Source of the DNA: Candidatus Uhrbacteria bacterium RIFOXYA2_FULL_40_9
GTDB lineage: Bacteria > Patescibacteriota > Patescibacteriia > UBA9934 > GWF2-40-263
Assembly: GCA_001791615.1 (NCBI GenBank)
Contig: MGEY01000038.1
Span: 9,024 to 15,720, forward strand
Reading direction: 5' to 3'
DNA length: 6,697 bases
In this document: positions 1-5,092 of the stretch, one piece after another
Layout of the letters: every line of letters begins with the position of its first letter
Position numbering within the stretch: position 1 is the stretch's first letter
Position numbers and translations under genes: made by a program
The notes under the pieces: generated by a model
What the model was told of the DNA's origin: nothing
The model's input: only the letters and a program-made list of their open reading frames with translations
The model's database searches: none

Positions 1-2
1 AC

Positions 3-1364
3 CTAAATCATTAGAGATTGAGTCGGTGGAGTATCCCCGATTTCTTGTCCATCTCCACCCTCCGACGTTTCGGGTGAGGTCTTGTTTTCCACTTCATCAA
101 AGAATTTCACTGCTTCATCGAACCCATCTCCCGACGAATCGGGAACGGTTCGTTTCCTGCATTTTTCTGCTTCTGGAAGTGCGTTTTCAAGCAGCTCAAT
201 AGCCATATCGGAGAATGACCACCAATCACATAGACCGTTTCCGTCCCTTCGCCGTTTCGTTAGGCCAAGAGCCTCCAATTCTTCCAATGCTCTACGCGTC
301 GGTGTAAGTGGATAGCCGACCATTGCGGATATTTTGGAGGCTTCATATTCTTCATCGAGACGCATTTTTTTAACAATCGCACGTCTCATTTGGGGAATGG
401 AATCCAGCCCAATCTTGAATACCAACTGGTAGTTTTCTTCCTGCATCGAAACATCAATAAGATTGAGAGCAGACGCTATCTTTGCTAGTTCTTTCGTGAA
501 GCGCGTCGGTAGTTCAGGGTCAGGGACAAACTCTATTTCTCTTGAATAGCCTTCGCGAAAGATTCCACTTCTAGCACGAGCACATAAGGTTGCCAGGTGA
601 ACAATTTTTTCTTTAACCGTTCCCGAAACGTCGGGGTTGGTGTCTGGTACCTTCACCCCTGCAATATAATCTGCGAAAGCATCCTGAATTTCCTCACGCA
701 TTTGCGCTTCATCTCCTGTGTTCGACATGGATCTCCTTGCTAGAGTTAGAGCATCATCGTGCACGAGGTGGTATTGAATAAAGCGTTCTCCGAGCACTTG
801 GTGAATAGTTTGGAAACGATCAATGACAGTCGTCACGCCAGCAATAAATCCCATTTTTCCAGTCCAATCCTTAACTTTTCCTGTACCGAATGCTTTCTTT
901 ATGTACCCATCATAAATTTCACGAAGTTGACCAAGAATTTCTTGACGTTTGTCGCGATGCATTGTGAGGACAGTGGTGAAATCTTTCATCACCATGATCG
1001 TGTTGTTTGGGTCGATGTGGTTGAGCAAGCTACCATCTTCACCTTTTTGACCACTCAGAAATGTTTGTGGAGTGAGATCTGAGAGGTTGTAGATGTTTGG
1101 AATCTTGTTAAGACCTCGCAGAAGCTCCGTCTTGCTTCCTCCAGAGGCGCAAACTATGAGAAGCCATACAGGATCACCTTTGAGCTTATTTGCGATGATG
1201 GTGGCGACTAGAATTCGCAAAATTCCTTCATCTTTGAGCAGTAGCCATTTTTTGACTGTCGTTTCAAATGTTGCAAAGTCAATGGGTGTTCGTCGTTTTG
1301 GAACCTGTGCTTCTAGCTCATCCATGCGCGTATCCAGTTCTTTCTTGTTTTGTTGTTGAGTCAT
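3..1364 (-). CDS. P-loop ATPase with C-terminal winged helix, probably a mobile-element replication protein
   Basis: This is a 453-residue protein. The open frame extends upstream to 1472, but I chose the ATG at 1364 because everything upstream is the zinc-finger gene read in another frame, and because this ATG overlaps that gene's TGA as ATGA. Residues 72-79 (CASGGSKT) look like a Walker A loop, with Ser where the Gly before Lys is usual. Residues 123-129 (IMVMKDF) are a plausible Walker B strand, residues 172-182 a possible sensor strand, and Arg194 in LGERF a possible arginine finger. Residues about 341-385 (SKISAMVGYPLTPTRRALEELEALGL) look like a winged helix. The tail after residue 405 is acidic and low in complexity. 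The nearby CHC2 zinc finger suggests work on DNA, perhaps helicase or loader activity; this is inference. Three palindromic repeats lie within the gene. I do not recognise a named family. Confidence 0.8.
   Translation of the reverse strand: MTQQQNKKELDTRMDELEAQVPKRRTPIDFATFETTVKKWLLLKDEGILRILVATIIANKLKGDPVWLLIVCASGGSKTELLRGLNKIPNIYNLSDLTPQTFLSGQKGEDGSLLNHIDPNNTIMVMKDFTTVLTMHRDKRQEILGQLREIYDGYIKKAFGTGKVKDWTGKMGFIAGVTTVIDRFQTIHQVLGERFIQYHLVHDDALTLARRSMSNTGDEAQMREEIQDAFADYIAGVKVPDTNPDVSGTVKEKIVHLATLCARARSGIFREGYSREIEFVPDPELPTRFTKELAKIASALNLIDVSMQEENYQLVFKIGLDSIPQMRRAIVKKMRLDEEYEASKISAMVGYPLTPTRRALEELEALGLTKRRRDGNGLCDWWSFSDMAIELLENALPEAEKCRKRTVPDSSGDGFDEAVKFFDEVENKTSPETSEGGDGQEIGDTPPTQSLMI
61..74. 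repeat. Intragenic palindrome, copy A (degenerate)
   Basis: TCCGA-CGTT-TCGGG is a palindrome with a four-base loop and one mismatch at the outer pair. On the coding (minus) strand it reads CCC GAA ACG TCG GAG, giving P-E-T-S-E in the acidic tail of the ATPase. It is related to copies B, C and D. Confidence 0.6.
129..144. repeat. Intragenic palindrome, copy B
   Basis: TCCCGA-CGAA-TCGGGA is a perfect 6-bp palindrome followed by ACGGTT, a flank shared with copy C in inverted orientation. The coding strand reads CCC GAT TCG TCG GGA, giving P-D-S-S-G in the C-terminal tail of the ATPase. Confidence 0.75.
622..635. repeat. Intragenic palindrome, copy C
   Basis: CCCGA-AACG-TCGGG is a perfect 5-bp palindrome. 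On the coding strand it reads CCC GAC GTT TCG GGA followed by ACGGTT, giving P-D-V-S-G-T-V at about residues 244-250 of the ATPase, between the ATPase core and the C-terminal part. Confidence 0.75.
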
Positions 1365-1999
1365 ACTGATAATCCAGTTAGGTACTTCACAGCCTCGATG
1401 AAGCCGAGGCCCTGTCTTAGTTGAATGAATGTGATGCTGTCTCCGCTTTCTCCGCATCCGAAGCAATGCCATCTGTTTTGCTCAGGATAAATGTGAAACG
1501 ACGGCGACCGTTCTTCGTGAAATGGACACAGGCCAAAAAGAGTTTTGCCGCCTGTTCGCAACTGCACGTCAACAAGTTCTTCTAGTGGTACAGAGCCAGC
1601 ATATTCGATGTCAGATTGTGTGATGCGTCCCTTGTCAGAAGTTTGTTTATTCTTTGAGTACAAAAGCCATTTGAGGCGCTTTATATGCCTCTCAGCTCCC
1701 ATGAGCTGGCTTCCATCCGTATGTTTGAGCCACTCTTTCCAAAACCATTTGGAGAATTCGTCGTCGTACTCTCGTAACTCTTGAAGTCTCGTTTTTATTG
1801 ACTCAGAAAATTTATCGCGCACACCCTCCCATTCCCTTATTTTTTCTCGTATGCAGACCTTAGCCTCTGGGAAGAGCTTGAGAGCGTCATGGTCTCTTAG
1901 TTTGGGAAGCGTACGTTTCCATTCGCGTTGAAGATCTAGCAGATAGACATACGTGTCTTCGTCAATTGTCTGTGCGAGTGTTTGCTTTGTCATAGTCAT
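1361..1999 (-). CDS. CHC2 zinc-finger protein (DnaG-type zinc-binding domain without a primase core)
   Basis: This is a 212-residue protein. Residues about 135-210 match the zinc-binding domain of bacterial DnaG primases: GLCPFHEERSPSF, then WHCFGCGESGD, then GFIEAVKYL. The likely zinc ligands are Cys158, His161, Cys179 and Cys182, the CHC2 pattern. In DnaG this domain sits at the N terminus and binds template DNA. Here it is at the C terminus, preceded by about 130 charged, mostly helical residues of unknown role. No TOPRIM or other catalytic primase domain is present, so it is unlikely to prime DNA alone and may recruit or guide the downstream ATPase. ATG codons occur at 1999 and 1993, and neither has a clear ribosome-binding site. 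The start lies inside the preceding gene (38-base overlap) and the stop overlaps the ATPase start by four bases, so translational coupling is likely. Confidence 0.88.
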   Translation of the reverse strand: MTMTKQTLAQTIDEDTYVYLLDLQREWKRTLPKLRDHDALKLFPEAKVCIREKIREWEGVRDKFSESIKTRLQELREYDDEFSKWFWKEWLKHTDGSQLMGAERHIKRLKWLLYSKNKQTSDKGRITQSDIEYAGSVPLEELVDVQLRTGGKTLFGLCPFHEERSPSFHIYPEQNRWHCFGCGESGDSITFIQLRQGLGFIEAVKYLTGLSV

Positions 2000-2150
2000 T
2001 TTTCATTTGATGATTTAGTCGAGCCAAAAGGTCGAAATAACCTGTTAACCCGTTGGCAATCGCGGATGCGTCAGCTCGCTCAATTTCAAGACCAAATTCC
2101 TCTTTGAGGATCTGTTGAAATTCAGCAATTCTGACGTCGCTCAATGCCAT
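1962..2150 (-). CDS. Small helical protein of a mobile-element-associated type
   Basis: This is a 62-residue protein whose N-terminal half (ALSDVRIAEFQQILKEEFGLEIERADA) looks like two amphipathic helices around an EFGLEI turn. From memory, short proteins of the form LS-x-x-x-I-x-EFQ-x-I-x-K-x-x-FG-x-E-I are common next to mobile-element genes in Patescibacteria, but I know of no assigned function. It starts three bases after the stop of the DUF5659-like gene and ends 38 bases inside the zinc-finger gene, so it belongs to the operon. There is no Shine-Dalgarno sequence, so it probably relies on ribosomes finishing the gene before it. A role as an adaptor or regulator is a guess. Confidence 0.7.
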   Translation of the reverse strand: MALSDVRIAEFQQILKEEFGLEIERADASAIANGLTGYFDLLARLNHQMKNDYDKANTRTDN

Positions 2151-2153
2151 AGT

Positions 2154-2414
2154 TCAGCTATAAAGGCGCGCCTTAATTTCTCTGAGTGCGTTAAAGTAGC
2201 GACGAGGCTCGACCTGAACCTCCCCGCGCCAAAAGCGTTCGATGAAGCCATCCAGCTCATCGTCGCGCTTGAAGACGAACTCGGCCTTGCGCCTGTCCGT
2301 CTTGTCGATCGCTTCAAGTGGACGATCTAGTAGAATCGCCGCACATAGCGACAGATCGTTGCTGCGCCAGTACGCCGATTCTTCCAAGTAGTGGGTCATA
2401 GTGATTTTGATCAC
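2154..2414 (-). CDS. DUF5659-like small protein
   Basis: This is an 86-residue protein starting at a GTG (2414), with an in-frame ATG at 2399 as the alternative. The layout fits the DUF5659 family as I recall it. A strand-helix opening, YWRSNDLSLCAAILLDRP, is followed by a charged link and a strand KAEFVFKRDDEL. The end is FWRGEVQVEPRRYFNALREIKARLYS, where the last helix (NALREIKARLY) is the most family-like part. The function of the family is not known to me; such proteins are small, cytoplasmic and frequent in accessory regions of Patescibacteria. It is the first gene of the operon and the only one with a strong ribosome-binding site: GAGGAGAG on the minus strand at about 2428-2435. That site is about 13 bases before the GTG, which is slightly long. 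A 5-bp inverted repeat covers the start codon. Confidence 0.78.
   Translation of the reverse strand: MIKITMTHYLEESAYWRSNDLSLCAAILLDRPLEAIDKTDRRKAEFVFKRDDELDGFIERFWRGEVQVEPRRYFNALREIKARLYS
2401..2414. promoter_or_regulatory. Short inverted repeat over the start of the DUF5659-like gene
   Basis: The plus-strand sequence GTGAT-TTTG-ATCAC is a perfect 5-bp inverted repeat whose last three bases are the complement of the GTG start codon. It overlaps two palindromic hexamers, TGATCA and CACGTG. It could be an operator or an mRNA hairpin that affects initiation. It is short enough to be chance. Confidence 0.25.
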
Positions 2415-2450
2415 GTGAATTAAATGTCTCTCCTCACCATTAACTGGCGA

Positions 2451-2478
2451 ATTTCACCGATCGAATTTTGAAAATCAA
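2451..2478 (-). promoter_or_regulatory. Weak candidate promoter for the four-gene operon
   Basis: On the minus strand TTGATT (plus positions 2473-2478) could be a -35 box and TGAAAT (2451-2456) a -10 box, with a 16-base spacer. Each matches four of six consensus positions. It sits between the terminator of the 693-residue gene and the strong ribosome-binding site of the operon, where a promoter is expected. No better candidate is visible in 2415-2475. Confidence 0.22.
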
Positions 2479-2500
2479 AAAAGCCCCAAAAATGGGGCTT
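2477..2500 (-). terminator. Intrinsic terminator after the 693-residue gene
   Basis: Read on the minus strand, AAGCCCC pairs with GGGGCTT around a six-base loop ATTTTT, and the 3' arm runs into a tract of six T (plus A tract at 2477-2482). It lies about 40 bases past the stop codon of the 693-residue gene. It would separate that transcript from the operon further left. On the plus strand the hairpin is followed only by TT-GATC, so it should act in the minus direction. Confidence 0.85.
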
Positions 2501-2537
2501 GATCGAGGGTCGTTGAGTTAAAAGGTTTGTATCAAAT

Positions 2538-4619
2538 TCACGGCTTGTCTATAACCATGCCGTTTAAGGACTCATAATCAAGACCATCATCAGGAGCCAT
2601 CTCCTTTAATTCTTTTTGTAGATCCCATGTGTCTTCTTCAGCTGGATCTAATACTTCATCGTCTATATCAACCTTTCCCGATTCGTCAGGGGGTTCGGTG
2701 ACACCCTTCCAATAAAGATTGAGCTTGATACGATAACTATTTGCTAGTTCGTATGGATCAAATGGGTCGAAGTCGATATGGAAATAATTTTCGAGGAAGT
2801 CTGATAGAATTTCTTTCTGCTTTTTGTAGCTCTTCTTTGCTATCTTGTCACTGATGCTGATTTCTCCATTTTGTTGCGACAACACCTTTAAGAACGTCCA
2901 AGCTTCACTTGGTTTCATCCCCTTACCGATAAGGCCCAGTTCAAGAAAGGTTGCCGTGTGCTTCTTACCTTTCACTGTCATCTCAACAGTCGATCCGTTT
3001 AGAAAGACAATAGTAACGTGATTCCATCTTGTACCACGGGGGATTTTGTGTGGAAATTTCGGTGTTCTATCTTCGTCATTTAGTCGTTCTAACTTGGATT
3101 GACGTACCTCTGATAACTTCTGGAATTCTAGATTTGAAAATCTATAGAAACCTCCTTTGACTCTCTCGAAATCAGTAAAGCAGCCTTTGTCCCTAAGTTG
3201 GGAAAAAAATAACTCGGCCATTTGTCTTCGTCTTTCTTCAAAGCACAGGTCATCAAAATAATGCAGTACGATGTGATGCTTCTCACCATCAAGATACTCA
3301 CTATGTCTCAAGAATTCTTCGGTCGCGTAAAGCTCTACGGATTTTCCCATTAACTTTCTAATCCTGTTGGCTTCCCTCGACTGTCTTTCCTCCCTTTGAC
3401 CATTTCGCGCAATGACTTCTGTCTGGGTCACGACAGGATTAGTCATTAACGCAAGGTGGTCAACAGTAGGTAGGTTGTAAATTGGTGTGCCTGGGAGGTC
3501 TGGTATGATGCCTGATAATGCCTTTTGCTTTTCTTGCAAATCGCCAAGAAATGTTTGGATGGATGTTGAGAACGTGTTTATCTCTTCGACGTTTTTCACG
3601 ATAACAGATTGTCCTTGTAAAAATCGTCGCCATTCCCTTGTTGACACTATAAACGGACTTTCATCCTTAAGATAATCAAGAACCCCACTTGCATGAAGGC
3701 TCTTTAACAAGTCTTCTTTTAAAAGTTTTGGTACGTCCAAGTCGGGCAGATTTATAATCTGTGCACCCGTGGCGATGCGTGATGAGCAGTCTTCTATTGC
3801 GTCCAGCACCATCTTGCTTTGCAACCAAAATGTTTCAATCCTTTTGATCATTTCTTTTGTCGCAACATCTAGTTTCTTTTTGTCCTGATCCAGAAGTTCC
3901 TCTATTTTTTTAACCTGTCCAAGTAGCGCTTCTTTGTTGATGTCGCTTGGTGGCTTTCCTTCTGTCGTGGTTTGGATTTTCGACAAAATTCCATCCGTAA
4001 ATCGATATCCATCGAATCCAACCCATGAATTGATCTGATCCTCAAACTTGCGAGATTTTTCTATGTCGCTGGTGTGAAAAATTGGATGAAGAGATTCACG
4101 CAGAACTTTTTGAACTTTTTCGAAGTCGTCCTGTCTCGCTGATGCACATAGATAGTTAAGCGCATCATGTGCCATTCTCCACTTTGTATTTGGATAAATG
4201 ACAAGATCTCCATCGACACCTTGATCGAGGAGAAATTGCTGGAGATCTGTCCCTGTCATCATTTCGCCTAGCGCTCTCGCGATCAGTTCAGTTGTTTGTC
4301 TTCGTAATATGGGTTGTTCACGTTTTGGATTTTCCTCTTGTAGTTTTGACACTTCGCTCTCAAAAAAATCTCTATTCGTGACCACAAATTTTACTGTAAT
4401 CCAACCATTTGGATATCCGAAGTATTCTTCTGACTCCGCGATCTCGATCTCAAAATCTTTGATGTATTGCTTCTCCTCCCAATAGTCTGCAGTACCGATC
4501 AAAAAATTGGAGTCCTTCTCCGTCTCAAATGATTGAAGATCGACTGAGTCACCTTTTGAAATTTTTTGAAGAATGAGGTTCAAAAATCTCAATTCTTTGT
4601 CACTAGCACGTTCGATCAT
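2538..4619 (-). CDS. Large protein of unknown function with YPNTKWR module and putative C-terminal DNA-binding region
   Basis: This is a 693-residue soluble protein with no signal peptide or membrane segment that I can see. Residues about 105-205 form a compact helical module: ELIARALGEMMTGTDLQQFL, VIYPNTKWRMAHDALNYL, and ESLHPIFH at 176-182. I recall similar G-x-DL...YPNTKWR...E-x-LHP-x-x-H modules in other uncharacterised patescibacterial proteins. Residues about 225-275 are charged and could form a coiled coil. Residues about 535-635 (NHVTIVFLNGSTVEM, then KKQKEILSDFLENYFHIDFDPFDPY, then SYRIKLNLYW) resemble an OmpR-like winged-helix region, so DNA binding is possible. No nuclease, ATPase or protease motif is evident. 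The ATG at 4619 has no Shine-Dalgarno sequence. A palindromic repeat encodes PPDESGKV at residues 643-650, just before an acidic tail. It is transcribed divergently from the small DNA-binding protein, so a regulatory or defence role is possible but unproven. Confidence 0.82.
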   Translation of the reverse strand: MIERASDKELRFLNLILQKISKGDSVDLQSFETEKDSNFLIGTADYWEEKQYIKDFEIEIAESEEYFGYPNGWITVKFVVTNRDFFESEVSKLQEENPKREQPILRRQTTELIARALGEMMTGTDLQQFLLDQGVDGDLVIYPNTKWRMAHDALNYLCASARQDDFEKVQKVLRESLHPIFHTSDIEKSRKFEDQINSWVGFDGYRFTDGILSKIQTTTEGKPPSDINKEALLGQVKKIEELLDQDKKKLDVATKEMIKRIETFWLQSKMVLDAIEDCSSRIATGAQIINLPDLDVPKLLKEDLLKSLHASGVLDYLKDESPFIVSTREWRRFLQGQSVIVKNVEEINTFSTSIQTFLGDLQEKQKALSGIIPDLPGTPIYNLPTVDHLALMTNPVVTQTEVIARNGQREERQSREANRIRKLMGKSVELYATEEFLRHSEYLDGEKHHIVLHYFDDLCFEERRRQMAELFFSQLRDKGCFTDFERVKGGFYRFSNLEFQKLSEVRQSKLERLNDEDRTPKFPHKIPRGTRWNHVTIVFLNGSTVEMTVKGKKHTATFLELGLIGKGMKPSEAWTFLKVLSQQNGEISISDKIAKKSYKKQKEILSDFLENYFHIDFDPFDPYELANSYRIKLNLYWKGVTEPPDESGKVDIDDEVLDPAEEDTWDLQKELKEMAPDDGLDYESLNGMVIDKP
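2677..2690. repeat. Intragenic palindrome, copy D
   Basis: CCCGA-TTCG-TCAGG is a 5-bp palindrome with one C-A mismatch. On the coding strand it reads CCT GAC GAA TCG GGA followed by AAGGTT, giving P-D-E-S-G-K-V near the C terminus of the 693-residue protein. The sequence and flank match copies B and C closely, although it lies in an unrelated gene. Confidence 0.7.
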
Positions 4620-4623
4620 AGTT

Positions 4624-4645
4624 GATAATGATTGTCATTCTTATC
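4624..4645. promoter_or_regulatory. Imperfect palindrome resembling a Fur box before the 693-residue gene
   Basis: The site reads GATAATGATTG then TCATTCTTATC. The arms GATAA/TTATC and TGA/TCA are inverted around TTG. The first 16 bases differ from the classical Fur-box consensus at only two positions, but the right arm is shifted by three bases. It lies five bases before the ATG at 4619, downstream of the candidate promoter, where a bound repressor or an mRNA hairpin could act. The AT-rich base composition makes a chance match possible. Confidence 0.35.
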
Positions 4646-4666
4646 CCCACGGAAATCTATGCGTAG

Positions 4667-4695
4667 ATATTAACTTATGGTAACTTGTTGATCAA
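4667..4695 (-). promoter_or_regulatory. Candidate promoter of the 693-residue gene
   Basis: On the minus strand TTGATC (plus 4690-4695) and TAATAT (plus 4667-4672) are separated by exactly 17 bases, and each matches four of six sigma-70 consensus positions. Transcription would begin near 4660, giving a leader of about 40 bases that contains the Fur-box-like palindrome. The TAACTT direct repeat at 4671-4676 and 4681-4686 overlaps this promoter, mostly within its spacer. Confidence 0.45.
4671..4686. repeat. TAACTT direct repeat, one helical turn apart
   Basis: TAACTT occurs at 4671-4676 and again at 4681-4686, a spacing of 10 bases. It lies 13 bases before the small DNA-binding protein gene and overlaps the candidate promoter of the divergent gene. 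MerR-like single-domain proteins of the BldC type are known to bind direct repeats head to tail, so this could be an autoregulatory operator. That link is inference. Confidence 0.3.
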
Positions 4696-4698
4696 GCT

Positions 4699-4887
4699 AT
4701 GAAGTCTGAAGAACTGCCAGAAATTCTCACTATGAAGCAGGCGTGCGAGGTGCTTAACTGTCACCCGAACACGTTGCGGAATTGGGATACAGAAGGAAAG
4801 ATTGAAGCGATCAGATTCGGCTCGCGGGGAGACCGTCGTTTTCGTAAGTCAGACATTTTGGCATTGTTAGAAACCCAGAATGAGTAA
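4699..4887 (+). CDS. Excisionase/MerR-like helix-turn-helix protein
   Basis: This is a 62-residue protein made up almost entirely of one winged helix-turn-helix. Residues 11-29 (TMKQACEVLNCHPNTLRNW) form the helix-turn-helix, and residues 33-49 (GKIEAIRFGSRGDRRFR) form the wing with its usual run of arginines. KSDILALL at 50-57 is the closing helix. This is the pattern of the HTH_17/excisionase-like family, which includes phage excisionases and single-domain regulators such as BldC. It should bind DNA as a regulator or as a recombination directionality factor. No integrase is visible in the window, so a controller role for the methyltransferase gene or the divergent 693-residue gene seems more likely here. 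The ATG at 4699 has no Shine-Dalgarno sequence. The next gene begins 205 bases further on, past the structured element. Confidence 0.88.
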   Translation: MKSEELPEILTMKQACEVLNCHPNTLRNWDTEGKIEAIRFGSRGDRRFRKSDILALLETQNE

Positions 4888-4901
4888 GCTGACCTAGTTC
4901 T

Positions 4902-4907
4902 TACAAT
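4902..4907 (+). promoter_or_regulatory. Candidate -10 box for the structured leader and mod
   Basis: TACAAT matches five of six consensus -10 positions. Transcription would start near 4913-4915, just before the first hairpin (4920-4934), so that the whole structured element would lie in the mod leader. I see no convincing -35 box 16-18 bases upstream, which keeps confidence low. Confidence 0.35.
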
Positions 4908-4943
4908 CAATTGCCTAAACCGCACGTCGTGTGGCATGGCATT

Positions 4944-4961
4944 AAAACCTCTACCAAAGCA
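4944..4961 (+). repeat. First copy of an 18-base direct repeat
   Basis: AAAACCTCTACCAAAGCA here is identical to 5073-5090; the two copies start 129 bases apart. The core 4947-4959 is exactly complementary to 4984-4996, forming the left arm of a 13-bp stem. Confidence 0.95.
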
Positions 4962-5072
4962 CTGAACCCGTCGTTCAGCAAGCCTTTGGTAGAGGTCGTA
5001 TCCCGAAAGGGATACGTGTGGGGCGAAAGTTCCACCAAGCTGGCGGCGGGCTTTGTGTTTCGCAGGCCAGTA

Positions 5073-5090
5073 AAAACCTCTACCAAAGCA
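5073..5090 (+). repeat. Second copy of the 18-base direct repeat, next to the mod start
   Basis: This copy is identical to 4944-4961 and ends two bases before the ATG at 5093, so it occupies the place where a ribosome-binding site would be. It contains no Shine-Dalgarno motif. It can also pair with 4984-4996, which would sequester the initiation region. Confidence 0.95.
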
Positions 5091-5092
5091 TT

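Larger units (their letters stand above)
4920..5090 (+). ncRNA. Structured RNA element, candidate switchable leader of mod
   Basis: Five helices can be drawn in order. (1) 4920-4925 with 4929-4934, 6 bp with one G-T pair. (2) 4947-4959 with 4984-4996, a perfect 13-bp helix enclosing CTGAAC/GTTCAG (4962-4967 with 4973-4978). (3) 4997-5004 with 5009-5016, a perfect 8-bp stem with a GAAA loop. (4) 5018-5024 with 5029-5035, 7 bp including two G-T pairs, again with a GAAA loop. (5) 5040-5044 with 5066-5070, enclosing GCG/CGC at 5046-5048 and 5061-5063. An 18-base direct repeat (4944-4961 and 5073-5090) brackets helices 2-5, so 5076-5088 can compete with 4947-4959 for the same partner. That alternative would close helices 3-5 into one junction and bury the bases just before the mod ATG at 5093. 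I do not recognise the family. A small mobile palindromic element is the main alternative. The folds are hand-drawn. Confidence 0.6.

Noticed and set aside
759..1082. Plus-strand open frame of 107 codons
   Set aside because: It lies wholly opposite the ATPase gene, whose P-loop and other motifs are convincing, and its translation shows no recognisable domain.
1365..1472. N-terminal extension of the ATPase frame (begins MALLRMRRKRR)
   Set aside because: It is the zinc-finger region of the CHC2 gene read in another frame; the ATGA overlap at 1361-1364 gives a better start.
1361..1472. Frameshifted fusion of the CHC2 protein and the ATPase
   Set aside because: The zinc finger ends as a complete domain (through EAVKYL) and the next gene starts at a clean ATGA overlap, so two coupled genes explain the region without an error.
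2115..2330. Plus-strand open frame of 71 codons opposite the DUF5659-like gene
   Set aside because: It overlaps two operon genes on the other strand and has no start signal or domain.
5001..5012. Hairpin TCCCGAAAGGGA as a fifth copy of the CCCGA-N4-TCGGG palindrome
   Set aside because: Its stem and GAAA loop differ in length and sequence from the intragenic copies, and it lacks their flanks.
4984..5016. REP element of the GTAG type
   Set aside because: GTAG followed by a hairpin is present, but this is a four-base match and no RAYT transposase or second copy is visible in the window.
4920..5070. tRNA, tmRNA or RNase P RNA
   Set aside because: The hairpins do not form a cloverleaf, and no T-loop, CCA end or conserved RNase P sequence is visible.
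4944..5090. CRISPR array
   Set aside because: There are only two direct copies, 111 bases apart, with an inverted copy and hairpins between them; no spacer-sized units and no cas genes.
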